NCBI RefSeq assembly: GCF_050402865.1
Contig: NZ_BAABMF010000013.1
Location: forward strand, 62,001 to 126,000
From: Clostridium_AF sediminicola
GTDB lineage: Bacteria; Bacillota; Clostridia; Clostridiales; Clostridiaceae
DNA: 64,000 nucleotides
Direction: 5' to 3'
Part shown: positions 44,708-54,121 of the stretch, piece by piece
How the letters are laid out: each line of letters begins with the position of its first letter
Numbering within the stretch: position 1 is the stretch's first letter
Translations under genes and position numbers: made by a program
The notes under the pieces: generated by a model
What the model saw: the letters and a program-made list of their open reading frames with translations, nothing else
The model's database searches: none
What the model was told of the DNA's origin: nothing

Positions 44708-46539
44708 TAATAATCCCCCTTATCAATTGGAATTTTTATGGTTGCTGTTGTACCTTCATTAATCTTACTTTCTACAGATATGCCATAAACTTCTCCGTAA
44801 AGCAATTTTATTCGTTGATTTATATTTGTAAGTCCTATATGTTTACGACCATTTTCATTATTATCAGAGTTATTTATTAAATGTTTGGTTAATTCCTTAG
44901 CATCGAAACCAATGCCGTTATCAATAACTATTAAGTATATAAAATCCTTTTCTGAATAAACTTTTATATTCAAATCACCATTGCCAATCTTATTTTCTAG
45001 TCCATGAACTACTGCATTCTCTACTATAGTTTGGAGAGAAAGTTTTGGTATAAATAAATCTAGTAAATCATCTTTTTCAATATCAATATGGATATGTATT
45101 TTATCTCCGAATCGAATATTCTGCAAATCCAGATAAAAATTCACATATTTTAATTCTTCTTTTATTTTGATTTTTTCTCGATTACTAAAAGTAAAATTTG
45201 ATCTTAATAATTCTCCTAAGGAGTGCACCATGATGGTAATGTTTTCATTTCCAGACATTTTAGCTTCCCAACTTATAGTCTCTAACACGTTAAAAATAAA
45301 ATGTGGATTAATTTGAGCTTGCAGTGCCTTTAATTCTGATTCCTTTAAAAGGAGTTGTTTTTTATAGACTTCATTGAATAAATTTTCTATCTCATCAAGC
45401 ATGTTATTAAAGGTTAAACTAACTTGATTTAATTCTGTGTATTTATACTTTGGCATTTTAGATTTGAAATTTTCACTCTTAACTTTTTTTATATGCTCAA
45501 TTAAATCATTGAAGGGCTTGGTTATGGTGGCTGCAGCATAAAAACTTATTGATAAAGCTAAGAGAATTGTTGCAAATATTATAAAGGTATACTTAGTTAT
45601 AATACCGATGGAGGTAATTTTATTTTTTGGAACCATTATAACCGAAGTTAATCCAAGATCGTCAATATTTTGGCTGCCTACAAAGTAGGTTTTATTATTG
45701 TATTTAAATTCTCTGTTTGAATTAACTGCTTTATAAAAGGAGTTATTCGCTTTGAATTGTGATCCAATTTTACTTCTATCTGTATGATAAATGATATTTT
45801 TGTTTTTATCTATTATCAAAGCTATATATTTTTTCTCTTTAAATGAAGTTATAAATTTATTATTCAATTCATCTTCATTTATGCTAAGAACAAGCTTACC
45901 TATGGTTTCTTTTGAGAGCAGGGGCTTAATGTCTTTTACAAAATAAATCGTATTATATTTTTGTGAAGGAAATATTATTGTTTCTTTAGTTATTTCATCT
46001 TCTAAATTATTATAGAAATTGATATGATCAGCTATAAAATCTTCACCTGGAAGATAATCATGATGAAGATAAAAAAAGTTATCTTCTTTTTCAAATACAA
46101 AAACAGATTTTAATAATCCACTGTTCCAACCATAATCATGAATAACATTATACTTTAATTGAGACTCAATTTCTAATCTAGTTATTGATTTTAGGGAGTC
46201 AATTTGCTCTTCTCTGTTAAGTTTTAAAAGGTTTGAGCGTATCTTTTGATTAGATAAAAAAAGATTAAATGAATTATCTATTATTCTATATTTTGAAACT
46301 ACCCCATCTGTAATTTGCTGAAGAGGTGCCTCTATTTCTTTACTTAAGTTTTGTGTTAGTAAATTATTATAAACAAAATAATTGAGATAACCGCCAAAAA
46401 GTGATAAAGGCAGCATAACAGTTAATGTGACTAAGAGAATGATTTTATATCTAAAAGAATTTTTTATAAGCAAGCGGGTATTAATTAAAAAAGATTTTAT
46501 ATTTTTTATAGTATTGCGAAGAGTATTTTTATTAAACAT
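44707..46539 (-). CDS. YesM-type sensor histidine kinase
   Basis: 610 residues. Two membrane helices (about 30-52 and 310-335) flank an extracellular dCache-like sensor domain, followed by HAMP and a coiled coil. The His_kinase domain has the phosphorylated His in INPHFIFNVLE, and HATPase has E-N-A-V-V-H-G-L and D-N-G-I-G-F. Partner of the YesN-like regulator (one-base overlap). It probably senses the sugar acid or its binding protein outside the cell. Confidence 0.93.
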   Translation of the reverse strand: MFNKNTLRNTIKNIKSFLINTRLLIKNSFRYKIILLVTLTVMLPLSLFGGYLNYFVYNNLLTQNLSKEIEAPLQQITDGVVSKYRIIDNSFNLFLSNQKIRSNLLKLNREEQIDSLKSITRLEIESQLKYNVIHDYGWNSGLLKSVFVFEKEDNFFYLHHDYLPGEDFIADHINFYNNLEDEITKETIIFPSQKYNTIYFVKDIKPLLSKETIGKLVLSINEDELNNKFITSFKEKKYIALIIDKNKNIIYHTDRSKIGSQFKANNSFYKAVNSNREFKYNNKTYFVGSQNIDDLGLTSVIMVPKNKITSIGIITKYTFIIFATILLALSISFYAAATITKPFNDLIEHIKKVKSENFKSKMPKYKYTELNQVSLTFNNMLDEIENLFNEVYKKQLLLKESELKALQAQINPHFIFNVLETISWEAKMSGNENITIMVHSLGELLRSNFTFSNREKIKIKEELKYVNFYLDLQNIRFGDKIHIHIDIEKDDLLDLFIPKLSLQTIVENAVVHGLENKIGNGDLNIKVYSEKDFIYLIVIDNGIGFDAKELTKHLINNSDNNENGRKHIGLTNINQRIKLLYGEVYGISVESKINEGTTATIKIPIDKGDY

Positions 46540-46710
46540 TATAAAGCCTCATTTCTCTTAGGGATAAAGTTTGAATTGTTAGTTGACTCTTTAATACAAT
46601 TATACTATGATTTTTAAATAAAGTTTATTGAATAATAAAATTATTCAAAATAGTAAAGAGATTTATAGAAAAGTAAAATATCTTACAGGAGGTTACATAT
46701 TTTAAATTTA

Positions 46711-46800
46711 TCATTATTATCTCTAGAAAAATATTTAATGGGTCACTATTTACTAAATATAAATCCCACAATTATGGAGAAAGTATAAAGTTATGAGCAA
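46711..46800 (+). pseudogene. Degenerate fragment of cysK
   Basis: ATTATTATCTCTAGAAAAAT and the following bases align with cysK codons 13-45 (TTATTATCTCTAAAAAAATATTTTAATGG... GGAAGTATAAAAGATAG), with stops and small gaps. The PLP lysine codon region is damaged. An upstream GGAGG remains at 46689. Only the 5' part of the gene is left. Confidence 0.7.
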
Positions 46801-46823
46801 GCTTGTCAGTAAATTTTCCACGA

Positions 46824-46864
46824 AAAATGCCTTCATAACTTTGGTAGATACGAAGGCGTTTTTC
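46824..46864. terminator. Terminator, probably of the cupin gene
   Basis: AATGCCTTC pairs with GAAGGCGTT (17 bases between), with T runs on both strands. It lies 44 bases past the stop of the leftward cupin gene. Confidence 0.7.
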
Positions 46865-46907
46865 AATATAGGGGTAGCTGAGAGTGCTTATTTAGATTCC
46901 AATATTA

Positions 46908-47465
46908 CTATTTGTATTTTTCTTCAGCTGCTTCTGCAATTTCTTTAGTTTCATGAACCGTGCCACGAGGATGCTCAGGTGGTGCATATATAGAGTACAA
47001 TTTAAGTGGTTTATCACCTGTATTAATTATATTATGCCATTTACCAGCAGGTATCATGATTGCATAGTCATCATAGATTTTTTCTTGGAAATCCAACTTA
47101 TTTTTACGATCCCCTATTTTAACAAGTCCATTACCTTCTTCAATACGTATGAATTGATCAACTTTCGGATGAGTCTCTAAACCTATGTCTTCTCCAACAG
47201 GGATACTCATCAAGGTAACTTGCAAATTGTCACCTGTCCATAAAGCTGTACGAAAATTATTATTTTGCTTAGTAGCCTCATCAATATTAACTACATAAGG
47301 TTCAGGTCCATAATCCTTTAATTCTATTAAATCATCATCATTTATTTCATCTGTTAAAAGAGCAGTTTGATTTAAAAAGTTTTGGAAACACATCATATTG
47401 TACATGTTATACATTTGTATGTTAAAAAAATAAGGACATGGATATGGCTTGCTGCATTTATGCAT
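46908..47465 (-). CDS. Cupin-domain protein with Cys/Met-rich N-terminus
   Basis: 185 residues from the ATG at 47465 (AAAGGA nine bases upstream; two in-frame ATGs farther up are badly spaced). Residues 1-30 are rich in Cys, Met, Pro and Tyr (CSKPYPCPYFF, YNMYNMMC). The single cupin domain has motif 1 G-L-E-T-H-P-K-V-D-Q-F-I-R-I-E-E-G-x-G and motif 2 M-I-P-A-G-K-W-H-N-I-I-N-T-G. Similar proteins in clostridia are annotated as cupin-domain or mannose-6-phosphate-isomerase-like and have no firm function. The N-terminal cluster could bind metal. Confidence 0.85.
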   Translation of the reverse strand: MHKCSKPYPCPYFFNIQMYNMYNMMCFQNFLNQTALLTDEINDDDLIELKDYGPEPYVVNIDEATKQNNNFRTALWTGDNLQVTLMSIPVGEDIGLETHPKVDQFIRIEEGNGLVKIGDRKNKLDFQEKIYDDYAIMIPAGKWHNIINTGDKPLKLYSIYAPPEHPRGTVHETKEIAEAAEEKYK

Positions 47466-47763
47466 ATTGTTCATTCCTTTCATAGTCTTATAAAATTACA
47501 ATATGCATTATGTTAAGAGAGTGTGATTTGACAGTAAGTTACTTTTCAGTGACTGAAGTCATTTTATTTATTTAAAAGTAGTGACTAGACCGCAGAATGT
47601 AGTGACTTTAACTATATTGTGATTAACTGTTAATGTAAATTATTATTAAGATTTTATATTTATCTAAAAAAAGAAAAAGTAATATATATTGAACAAATTT
47701 CTCTAATAATGTATTATGAAGTGGCTAGTAATAGCTTTATTTACTGTAGGGGAGTGTATTGCT

Positions 47764-48606
47764 TTGTACAAAAAAATAACTATTGAAGCTATTGATTATA
47801 TAAAGGAACATTTAGAAGAAGAATTGACCGTAGAAAAGATTGCTGAGTACTGTCATTTTTCAAAATATTACTTTAATAGACTATTTAAATCAGAGGTAGG
47901 AGAAAGTGTTTATGCATTTATTAAGAGACTTAGGATTGAAAGAAGTGCTTTTCAGATACTAAGAGAGCGGGATAAATCTATAACTGAAATCAGTTCAACC
48001 TATGGATACAGTTCATCTAATTATAGTACAGCTTTTAAAAAACATTATAAAAAGTCACCTTCTGTTTTAAAGAAGTATTTTACTGATAATAAGATAATAG
48101 AAAATAATAGAGGTTTTTTTGCAGACCTTACGGATAAAGACTATGACTATTATAACGATAAAATGAAATTAGTAGAGCTACAAGATATGGAAGTAATTTA
48201 TCACAGATTTATAGGCAATTACCATAATCTTAGAAACTATTGGGAAGAATTTTGTGAAAATTATTCTATGTATTTTGATGAAAAGAGTTGGCTTATAGAA
48301 ATATCCTATGATGACCCTATACTAACTGATCCAGATCGATGTATTACAGATATTTGTATGACTACATCTAAGCATATTGAACCAAATTGTACCACCATGA
48401 TAATTAAGGGAGGACGTTATATGGTTTATAACTTTGAGGGGCCTAATACAAAAATATTTGAAGCTTTTCAGGGGTTGTTTGGAGTATGGTTGATTAAATC
48501 ACCTCATAAAACAGAATTGGAAACACGAAAAATGTTTATTAAGTATAACGTTGTAGATATTGAAAATAACTATTTTTCAATAGATATATATATATCCATA
48601 AAATAG
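47764..48606 (+). CDS. AraC-family regulator with GyrI-like effector domain
   Basis: 280 residues from TTG 47764, chosen because GGGGAG lies nine bases upstream and the product then starts with the usual YKKITIEAIDYIKEHL. An in-frame ATG at 47716 adds a 16-residue hydrophobic lead with no RBS. Double HTH (K-I-A-E-Y-C-H-F-S-K-Y-Y-F-N-R-L-F and I-T-E-I-S-S-T-Y-G-Y-S-S-S-N-Y) at 1-110. The C-terminal domain (about 135-280) is of the GyrI/BmrR effector type, which binds cationic drugs. The MATE pump gene follows at 82 bp, so it is the probable drug-responsive regulator. Confidence 0.88.
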   Translation: MYKKITIEAIDYIKEHLEEELTVEKIAEYCHFSKYYFNRLFKSEVGESVYAFIKRLRIERSAFQILRERDKSITEISSTYGYSSSNYSTAFKKHYKKSPSVLKKYFTDNKIIENNRGFFADLTDKDYDYYNDKMKLVELQDMEVIYHRFIGNYHNLRNYWEEFCENYSMYFDEKSWLIEISYDDPILTDPDRCITDICMTTSKHIEPNCTTMIIKGGRYMVYNFEGPNTKIFEAFQGLFGVWLIKSPHKTELETRKMFIKYNVVDIENNYFSIDIYISIK

Positions 48607-48687
48607 AGCACAAATTCAGAAGTTTAAATTTGAATACTCCTATATACTCATAGAGAAGTGAAATTATTAGAGTAGAGGAGTTTTTTT

Positions 48688-50016
48688 ATGAATTTAGAAT
48701 TAATTGAAAAGCAACCGTTACAAAATATTTTGAGGTATTCTATACCATCTATTATTGCTATGATACTATCATCTTTCGTGACAATAATAGATGGATATTT
48801 TGTATCAAAGGTAATTGGTAAAGATGCTTTAGCAGCTATTAATCTAGGGTTGCCAATGCTTTTTGTTTTTTTAGCAGTGGGAATTATGATTGGAGTGGGT
48901 GGCGTGTCTCTAGCTGGACGACGCTTGGGAGAGAAGAGTATTGATAAAAGTATTAATGGTTTTAATCAAACATTAGTAACAGGAATAATTACTTTTATAT
49001 TTTTATCTATATTTTTTGCTCTAATTATAAAACCAATTATTTACCATGTTGGTTTAAATAGTAATACCATAGATACAATGAAATCATATTACAGTATAAT
49101 GTTGTGGGTATATCCCTTTATGATGCTCAATATTATTTTTGGAATGTTTATACGTTGTGAAGGAAAACCAAATCTTTTTATGATTAATACTATTATAACA
49201 ACTGTACTTAATATCTTGTTAGACTATGTATTTATAATGGTTTTGCAGCAAGGCATAAAGGGTGCAGCATATGCTTCAGGGATTGCAGTTATTGTTGGAA
49301 CATTAATAATGGTAAAATACTTTATAAATTCTAAAACTTTGTTTCTTTTCAAAAAATTTGAGTTCATTAAAGCAGATTTGAAACAGACATTAACAAATGG
49401 TAGTTCAGAGTTTATTGGGCAACTATCAGCTTCAATAACATTGTTTTTTATAAATGTAGTTATTATGAAAAGAATGGGGCTTATTGGTGTTGCAGGTATG
49501 ACAATTATAGGGTATTCTCGTTATATTTATAACATGATTGTTGTAGGTTTTTGTCAAGGAATAAGTCCAATTATAAGCTATAGTTTTGGAGCAAACAAAC
49601 ATGATATTGGAGTTAAATTGCGTAAGTATACAAGCAGGATTGTTCTATTTTTAGGAGTAGCATTTTATGTAGTTCTGAATATTGGAAGCACACATTATGG
49701 GAGTATATTTACAAACGATACTAAATTAATTACTTTGGTAGCATATGGCTTAAAGATATTTAGTTTTTCTTTTATTATTGCTGGCTACAATGATATCACA
49801 TCAGGTTACTTTACTTCTATTGGTTATGCAAAGCAATCTGCCATTATATCAAGCTTAAAAGGTTTGGTGCTTCTTATGTTAAATATATTTTTATTACCAG
49901 CATTATTTGGAAACACAGGTATATGGCTAATAGCACCTGTAACAGAGATAGGTACATTTTTCATTGCATTATATTTTTTAAGAACTACACTGTTACCCAA
50001 TTGTATAAAAATTTAA
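48688..50016 (+). CDS. MATE-family multidrug efflux transporter
   Basis: 442 residues, twelve helices in two homologous halves (S-I-P-S-I-I-A-M-I-L-S-S-F-V-T-I-I-D-G-Y-F-V near the start; G-F-C-Q-G-I-S-P-I-I-S-Y-S-F-G-A-N in the second half). Sodium- or proton-coupled export of drugs or metabolites. RBS AGAGGAG. Belongs with the AraC/GyrI regulator just upstream. Confidence 0.92.
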   Translation: MNLELIEKQPLQNILRYSIPSIIAMILSSFVTIIDGYFVSKVIGKDALAAINLGLPMLFVFLAVGIMIGVGGVSLAGRRLGEKSIDKSINGFNQTLVTGIITFIFLSIFFALIIKPIIYHVGLNSNTIDTMKSYYSIMLWVYPFMMLNIIFGMFIRCEGKPNLFMINTIITTVLNILLDYVFIMVLQQGIKGAAYASGIAVIVGTLIMVKYFINSKTLFLFKKFEFIKADLKQTLTNGSSEFIGQLSASITLFFINVVIMKRMGLIGVAGMTIIGYSRYIYNMIVVGFCQGISPIISYSFGANKHDIGVKLRKYTSRIVLFLGVAFYVVLNIGSTHYGSIFTNDTKLITLVAYGLKIFSFSFIIAGYNDITSGYFTSIGYAKQSAIISSLKGLVLLMLNIFLLPALFGNTGIWLIAPVTEIGTFFIALYFLRTTLLPNCIKI

Positions 50017-50024
50017 TAAATATT

Positions 50025-50060
50025 AAAGTCAGTATTTATGGAATAGATACTGGCTTTTTA
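50025..50060 (+). terminator. GCCAGTAT hairpin, copy d, terminator of the MATE gene
   Basis: AAAGTCAGTAT pairs with ATACTGGCTTT followed by TTATT. Fourth member of the hairpin family of the 25-27 kb region. Confidence 0.75.
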
Positions 50061-50087
50061 TTAGCTTAGAAGGTGATCAAATGGTAA

Positions 50088-50320
50088 CTGGAGAGTTATG
50101 AAAATGCGATTTTATATCCTTCATATATATCAGCATTTGATTCACCAGAATTTTCAGAAGGGCTTGAATTCTTTGGGGGGCAAGCAATTTATTCTCTATC
50201 TAATGAAGCTTCATTAGATATGCCTGGAGTTAATTATACTGAGAATTTTTCGAAGCCATAGACACAATGAAAGATGCTGTTACACAAGTTGGAATGAGAT
50301 TGAAACGCCTTCACCAATAG
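50088..50320 (+). pseudogene. Frameshifted C-terminal relic of a sugar ABC solute-binding protein
   Basis: The first frame reads ESYENAILYPSYISAFDSPE and continues FSEGLEFFGGQAIYSLSNEA to NYTENF. After a one-base shift the next frame reads FEAIDTMKDAVTQVGMRLKR and stops. The P-x-F-F-G-G-Q pattern followed by a short helix and VNY is the C-terminal end of family 1 sugar-binding proteins. No start or N-terminal part is present. Confidence 0.7.
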
Positions 50321-50616
50321 GTGAAAAATATGTTCACGGGCTTAATACCCATTGGAAGAGGTTTATTACTTATCAAATAATAGATTTTATGAAAAAAGAA
50401 ATTGAGGGACTCAAAGGAATAGCTTCAGATATTTCACATGGTTCAGTAGTTTATCATTATGCCAATCTTAATACACGTGTGTTCAAAGAAATATCAGCTA
50501 TAAGCGAAGATCTTCAAAAGTTGCGAATCGCAACGGCAGATATTTCTGAAAAGCCAAAATTGGCTTTTCAGAAAGGAGGAAGTAGAACCGATAAAGAGGC
50601 TAAAAGTCGTATTTAA
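50290..50616 (+). pseudogene. Unrecognised open fragment
   Basis: The frame reads WNEIETPSPIGEKYVHGLNT and HWKRFITYQIIDFMKKEIEG up to E-D-L-Q-K-L-R-I-A-T-A-D-I-S. It has the regular composition of real coding sequence but no convincing start. It runs into a perfect palindrome and out the other side, so it is probably the tail of a lost gene. I do not recognise the family. Confidence 0.4.
50543..50574. repeat. Perfect 14-bp palindrome
   Basis: TTTCTGAAAAGCCA-AAAT-TGGCTTTTCAGAAA. Past the stop of the leftward lipoprotein gene; no T run follows on either strand, so its terminator role is uncertain. Its core recurs at 334-362. Confidence 0.65.
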
Positions 50617-51169
50617 AATAATAATTAACAAAATCAGCCATCGGGTTTTTATCATCTTTTTCTCCGATACAATCTAAATCCGCATCATAAAAATACAAAT
50701 ATGCTATACTTTTTTTATCTTCAGATGTTCCAACCATACCAAAGGATTTAGGAAGCTGTGTGTTAGATTTTTCATCTCCAGCCACAACCTTAAAAGTATA
50801 ACTATTTATTGAAAATTCATATTCCGGGATAATATAATTATTCTCATTATGATCAAAATTGACTTTTTCATCTAAAAAAATATAGTTATCTGCTAATTTA
50901 TCTTTTTCACTCTTAAATGTTTCATCATCATAGTTCACAATGAGAGCAACTGAATCAGATTCAAATATAAACATTGATTTATGAGTATATTTGTAAGATA
51001 TATTTTGAAATTCAGGTAAATCGTCAAGATTGGGCATAACCTCTTTTGCATTTGAATCGATTTTGGTGCCAGTTTGAAGATAATTTTTAATATTTGAACT
51101 TGACTTATTACAGCCAGTAATGCAAAGTAAAACGGAAATTAATACAATAAATAAATATTTTGTCTTCAT
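50600..51169 (-). CDS. Lipoprotein of unknown function
   Basis: 189 residues with lipobox CITGC (Cys20), then a Ser-rich linker and a soluble domain with alternating strands (SVALIVNYDDETFKSEKDKL, N-N-Y-I-I-P-E-Y-E-F-S-I-N-S-Y-T-F-K-V-V). RBS AGAAGTG before the ATG. Anchored on the outer membrane face. No family recognised; it stands alone. Confidence 0.8.
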   Translation of the reverse strand: MKTKYLFIVLISVLLCITGCNKSSSNIKNYLQTGTKIDSNAKEVMPNLDDLPEFQNISYKYTHKSMFIFESDSVALIVNYDDETFKSEKDKLADNYIFLDEKVNFDHNENNYIIPEYEFSINSYTFKVVAGDEKSNTQLPKSFGMVGTSEDKKSIAYLYFYDADLDCIGEKDDKNPMADFVNYYFKYDF

Positions 51170-51403
51170 TTTAAATCACTTCTCCTAGAATAAAATTGCC
51201 CTACTTCTTTTTATAAATACGAATTTATAAATCTAAAGCACCTTCCTATATTATATATTTTTTAGAAAATATTATCAAATAAAATCATAATTAACTTAAA
51301 ACTGATTTTTCATTGTGAAGTGGATGGACCAAGAAAAAAGTGTTTATCATGGTAGACATGATTTAGATAGGTAAATTAGGGAATACAGAAGTAATTGACT
51401 AAG

Positions 51404-51443
51404 AATACCTGAAATCGTGAAATAGCTCATGAATTCAGGTATT
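51404..51443 (-). terminator. Terminator of the Arg-tailed protein gene
   Basis: AATACCTGAA pairs with TTCAGGTATT (20 bases between). On the minus strand it lies 12 bases after the stop and is followed by a short T-rich stretch. Confidence 0.65.
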
Positions 51444-51454
51444 TATTGTAGAGT

Positions 51455-51853
51455 TTAATATCTTCTTCTCCTTTTACGTCGGCGTCTTCTCCTACGCTTT
51501 CTTCTATCGATTAAATCACGTATAAGTAATATTTTTATTAGATTACTATAGGGACGTTTTCTCCCCTTATGACTTTTTCTTTCATATTCATTATCTTTTT
51601 CTTCATCATAATTACCAACGTACATATCATCAATGTTGTCTTTTATTTTGTCATAAATATTCTCTACTATTTTTTCACATTGTTCTTTGTTTGGTATATA
51701 ATCTTCTCCCATTTTAACTTCCATATCACAACAATAATAATGTATCCATGGATAGATCCTTCTATATATGTTAGGATACATTTCCTCTAATATTTCTTCT
51801 TCATCTTCAAGTTCTTGGTTATACAAGCAACCAAAACTAGGCATATTGAACAT
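51455..51853 (-). CDS. Small protein with acidic body and Arg-rich C-terminal tail
   Basis: 132 residues from the ATG at 51853 (TTGGAGGA is the RBS; an upstream in-frame TTG overlaps it). Residues 1-85 are acidic (E-L-E-D-E-E-E-I-L-E-E, Y-P-N-I-Y-R-R-I-Y-P-W-I-H-Y-Y-C-C-D-M-E). The last 25 residues are almost all Arg/Lys (DRRKRRRRRRRKRRRRY). The middle resembles small clostridial sporulation or coat proteins with a YPxIYxxIYP motif, but I cannot name one. The basic tail could bind nucleic acid, membrane or teichoic acid. Confidence 0.75.
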   Translation of the reverse strand: MFNMPSFGCLYNQELEDEEEILEEMYPNIYRRIYPWIHYYCCDMEVKMGEDYIPNKEQCEKIVENIYDKIKDNIDDMYVGNYDEEKDNEYERKSHKGRKRPYSNLIKILLIRDLIDRRKRRRRRRRKRRRRY

Positions 51854-52036
51854 AAATTCCTCCAAGTATTAGAATTACTTTTCTTTACTTAAATATAATA
51901 TACAAAAATAATTGCTTTGGTTAACACTTTCTAAAATAGAGCTTATTAATAAAGAAACTTATAATGTTGAGAAGATTAAAAAATTTGAAGATTTTCTTAA
52001 TAACAAAAGGGTATTTTAGAAACATTTTGTCATTAA

Positions 52037-54121
52037 TCAATTGACTTTTTGTTGTAAATTTTCACAATAAAGTTTTTCAAAATCTTGACTCGACATAGGT
52101 TTTCCAAAATAATAACCTTGCATTTCGTCACATTTATTCTTCTTAAAAAATTTAACTTGTTCTTCTGTTTCTACACCTTCAGCAACGATTCCTAATTCAA
52201 GGCTCTTACCTAAAGCAAGGACTGTTGAAGCTAATATAGAATTATTTTTTTCTCCATCAATTTTACATACAAAAGACCTATCAATTTTTAATGTGTTTAC
52301 GGAAAAACTGTTTAGTCTACTTAAAGAAGAATATCCAGTACCAAAATCATCTATTGCAAATTTAACTCCTAATTCTCTTAATTCATTAATCACCTTTAGT
52401 GTATATTCAACATTTTTCATTGCTATACTTTCTGTAATTTCTAATTCTAAGTATTTTGGCTCTAAGCCTGTTTCTTCTAATACATTAGAAATCATTTTTG
52501 TTAAATCTTGCAACTCAAATTGTCGTATTGAAAGATTAACTGCTACAGTTAGAGGTGGAAATCCAGCGTTTTGCCAAGCTTTATTTTGAACACAAGCAGT
52601 ACGCAAAACCCATTCGCCAATCGGGACAATTAAACCAGATTCTTCTGCTAAAGGAATAAATTTTTGTGGAGGGACCATTCCCCAATTAGGATGTTGCCAG
52701 CGTATCAATGCTTCCATACCAATAATATTTTCGTTTTCAGTATTTACTTTCGGTTGATAATAAACTATAAATTCTTCATATTCTACAGCACGACGCAAAC
52801 TGTTTTCTAGTGCTAAACGTTCAAGTGCTTTGTCATTCAAAGCAGGTGTATAAAACTGAAAATTATTTTTACCCTTTTCTTTAGCTCTATACATAGCTAC
52901 GTCAGCATTTGTTACTAATGATTCGTAATCATTACCACCATCAGGATAAATTGTAATACCAATACTACTAGTAAGATAAAGTTCATGATTATTAATCACT
53001 ATCGTTTCTCTAATAGCTTCAAGAATTTTATTAGCGATTTTAGCTACATCTTCTTCACGGATTATTCTTGAAATTAAAATTACAAATTCATCACCTCCTA
53101 GTCGAGTAACTGTATCATCTGAATGTACACAATTTTTTAATCTATTTGCAATTTCTTTTAATAATTTATCGCCTATATCATGTCCAAGAGTATCATTAAT
53201 AAGCTTAAATCTATCCAAATCTAGATACATTACGGCCATTTTTTGTTCAGTATTTTTAGCATGAGCAATTTCAAGTTCCATACGTTCTTTTAACAAAAGG
53301 CGGTTAGGGAGATCAGTCAAGGAATCATAAAATGCTTGGTATCGTATCATTTCCTCATAATGTTTTCGCTTTGTAATATCACGAAGCATAAAGGTAAAGT
53401 AATATGTTTCACCTACGTAAAATTTACTTATTGTGAGATCAATAGGCAATGTAGAATTATCTTTACGATGTCCAACTATTTCTCTATTTGTATTTATTGA
53501 GTTTTCATTAATATCAAAAGGAAGATACTCTTTATAACAAATTTCTGGGATAAGTATATTTATGTTTTTATTTAGTATCTCATTGGATTTATATCCAAAG
53601 ATTTGTATAGCCGCAGGATTTATATATTTAATTATTCCATTAATATCCATAGTGATAATTCCGTCCACAGCATGATTGATTATAGAAGAAGCAAATGCTT
53701 CATTTTGTTTAAGGGTTATTTCGGTACGTCTTGCACGTAATAAACGATTTAAACGCTGACGTAAAACAGCCCAATTTATAGGTTTGCTAATGTAATCAGT
53801 GGCACCGGCCTCGAAAGCAAGGTTTACAGAATTTTCATCTTCAAGGGAAGTAATCATAATTACAGGAGTATCTTTGCCATAAGGTAATTTTTGTAATTTA
53901 GCACAGGCAGTAACACCATCCATATCTGGCATTACATAATCCATCAGAACAATATCTGGTTTTAGTTTTTGAAATAAATTAAGGGCCTCCATACCATTTT
54001 CTGCCTCAACAATCTCATAATCTTGTTTTTCTAAAAAGTTCTTAAATGTGAATCGCATTAATTTGGAATCATCTGCAACTAATATTAAAGATTTTTTTTT
54101 ATCAAAAAAGTTTTCTATCAT
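52037..54121 (-). CDS. REC-PAS-GGDEF-EAL cyclic-di-GMP signalling protein
   Basis: 694 residues. Receiver domain (1-125) with phospho-acceptor Asp61 in IVLMDYVMPDMDG, then PAS (about 140-260, pattern AVDGIITMDINGIIKYINPAA) with a PAC tail. The diguanylate cyclase domain keeps intact RLGGDEFV, and the phosphodiesterase domain keeps intact MEALIRWQHP, with DDFGTGYSSL and K-I-D-R-S-F-V. Both catalytic motifs look competent. The RxxD inhibitory site before GGDEF is absent (HSDD in its place). RBS AAGGAG. A cytoplasmic protein that could make or break c-di-GMP on phosphorylation; no neighbouring kinase. Confidence 0.93.
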   Translation of the reverse strand: MIENFFDKKKSLILVADDSKLMRFTFKNFLEKQDYEIVEAENGMEALNLFQKLKPDIVLMDYVMPDMDGVTACAKLQKLPYGKDTPVIMITSLEDENSVNLAFEAGATDYISKPINWAVLRQRLNRLLRARRTEITLKQNEAFASSIINHAVDGIITMDINGIIKYINPAAIQIFGYKSNEILNKNINILIPEICYKEYLPFDINENSINTNREIVGHRKDNSTLPIDLTISKFYVGETYYFTFMLRDITKRKHYEEMIRYQAFYDSLTDLPNRLLLKERMELEIAHAKNTEQKMAVMYLDLDRFKLINDTLGHDIGDKLLKEIANRLKNCVHSDDTVTRLGGDEFVILISRIIREEDVAKIANKILEAIRETIVINNHELYLTSSIGITIYPDGGNDYESLVTNADVAMYRAKEKGKNNFQFYTPALNDKALERLALENSLRRAVEYEEFIVYYQPKVNTENENIIGMEALIRWQHPNWGMVPPQKFIPLAEESGLIVPIGEWVLRTACVQNKAWQNAGFPPLTVAVNLSIRQFELQDLTKMISNVLEETGLEPKYLELEITESIAMKNVEYTLKVINELRELGVKFAIDDFGTGYSSLSRLNSFSVNTLKIDRSFVCKIDGEKNNSILASTVLALGKSLELGIVAEGVETEEQVKFFKKNKCDEMQGYYFGKPMSSQDFEKLYCENLQQKVN

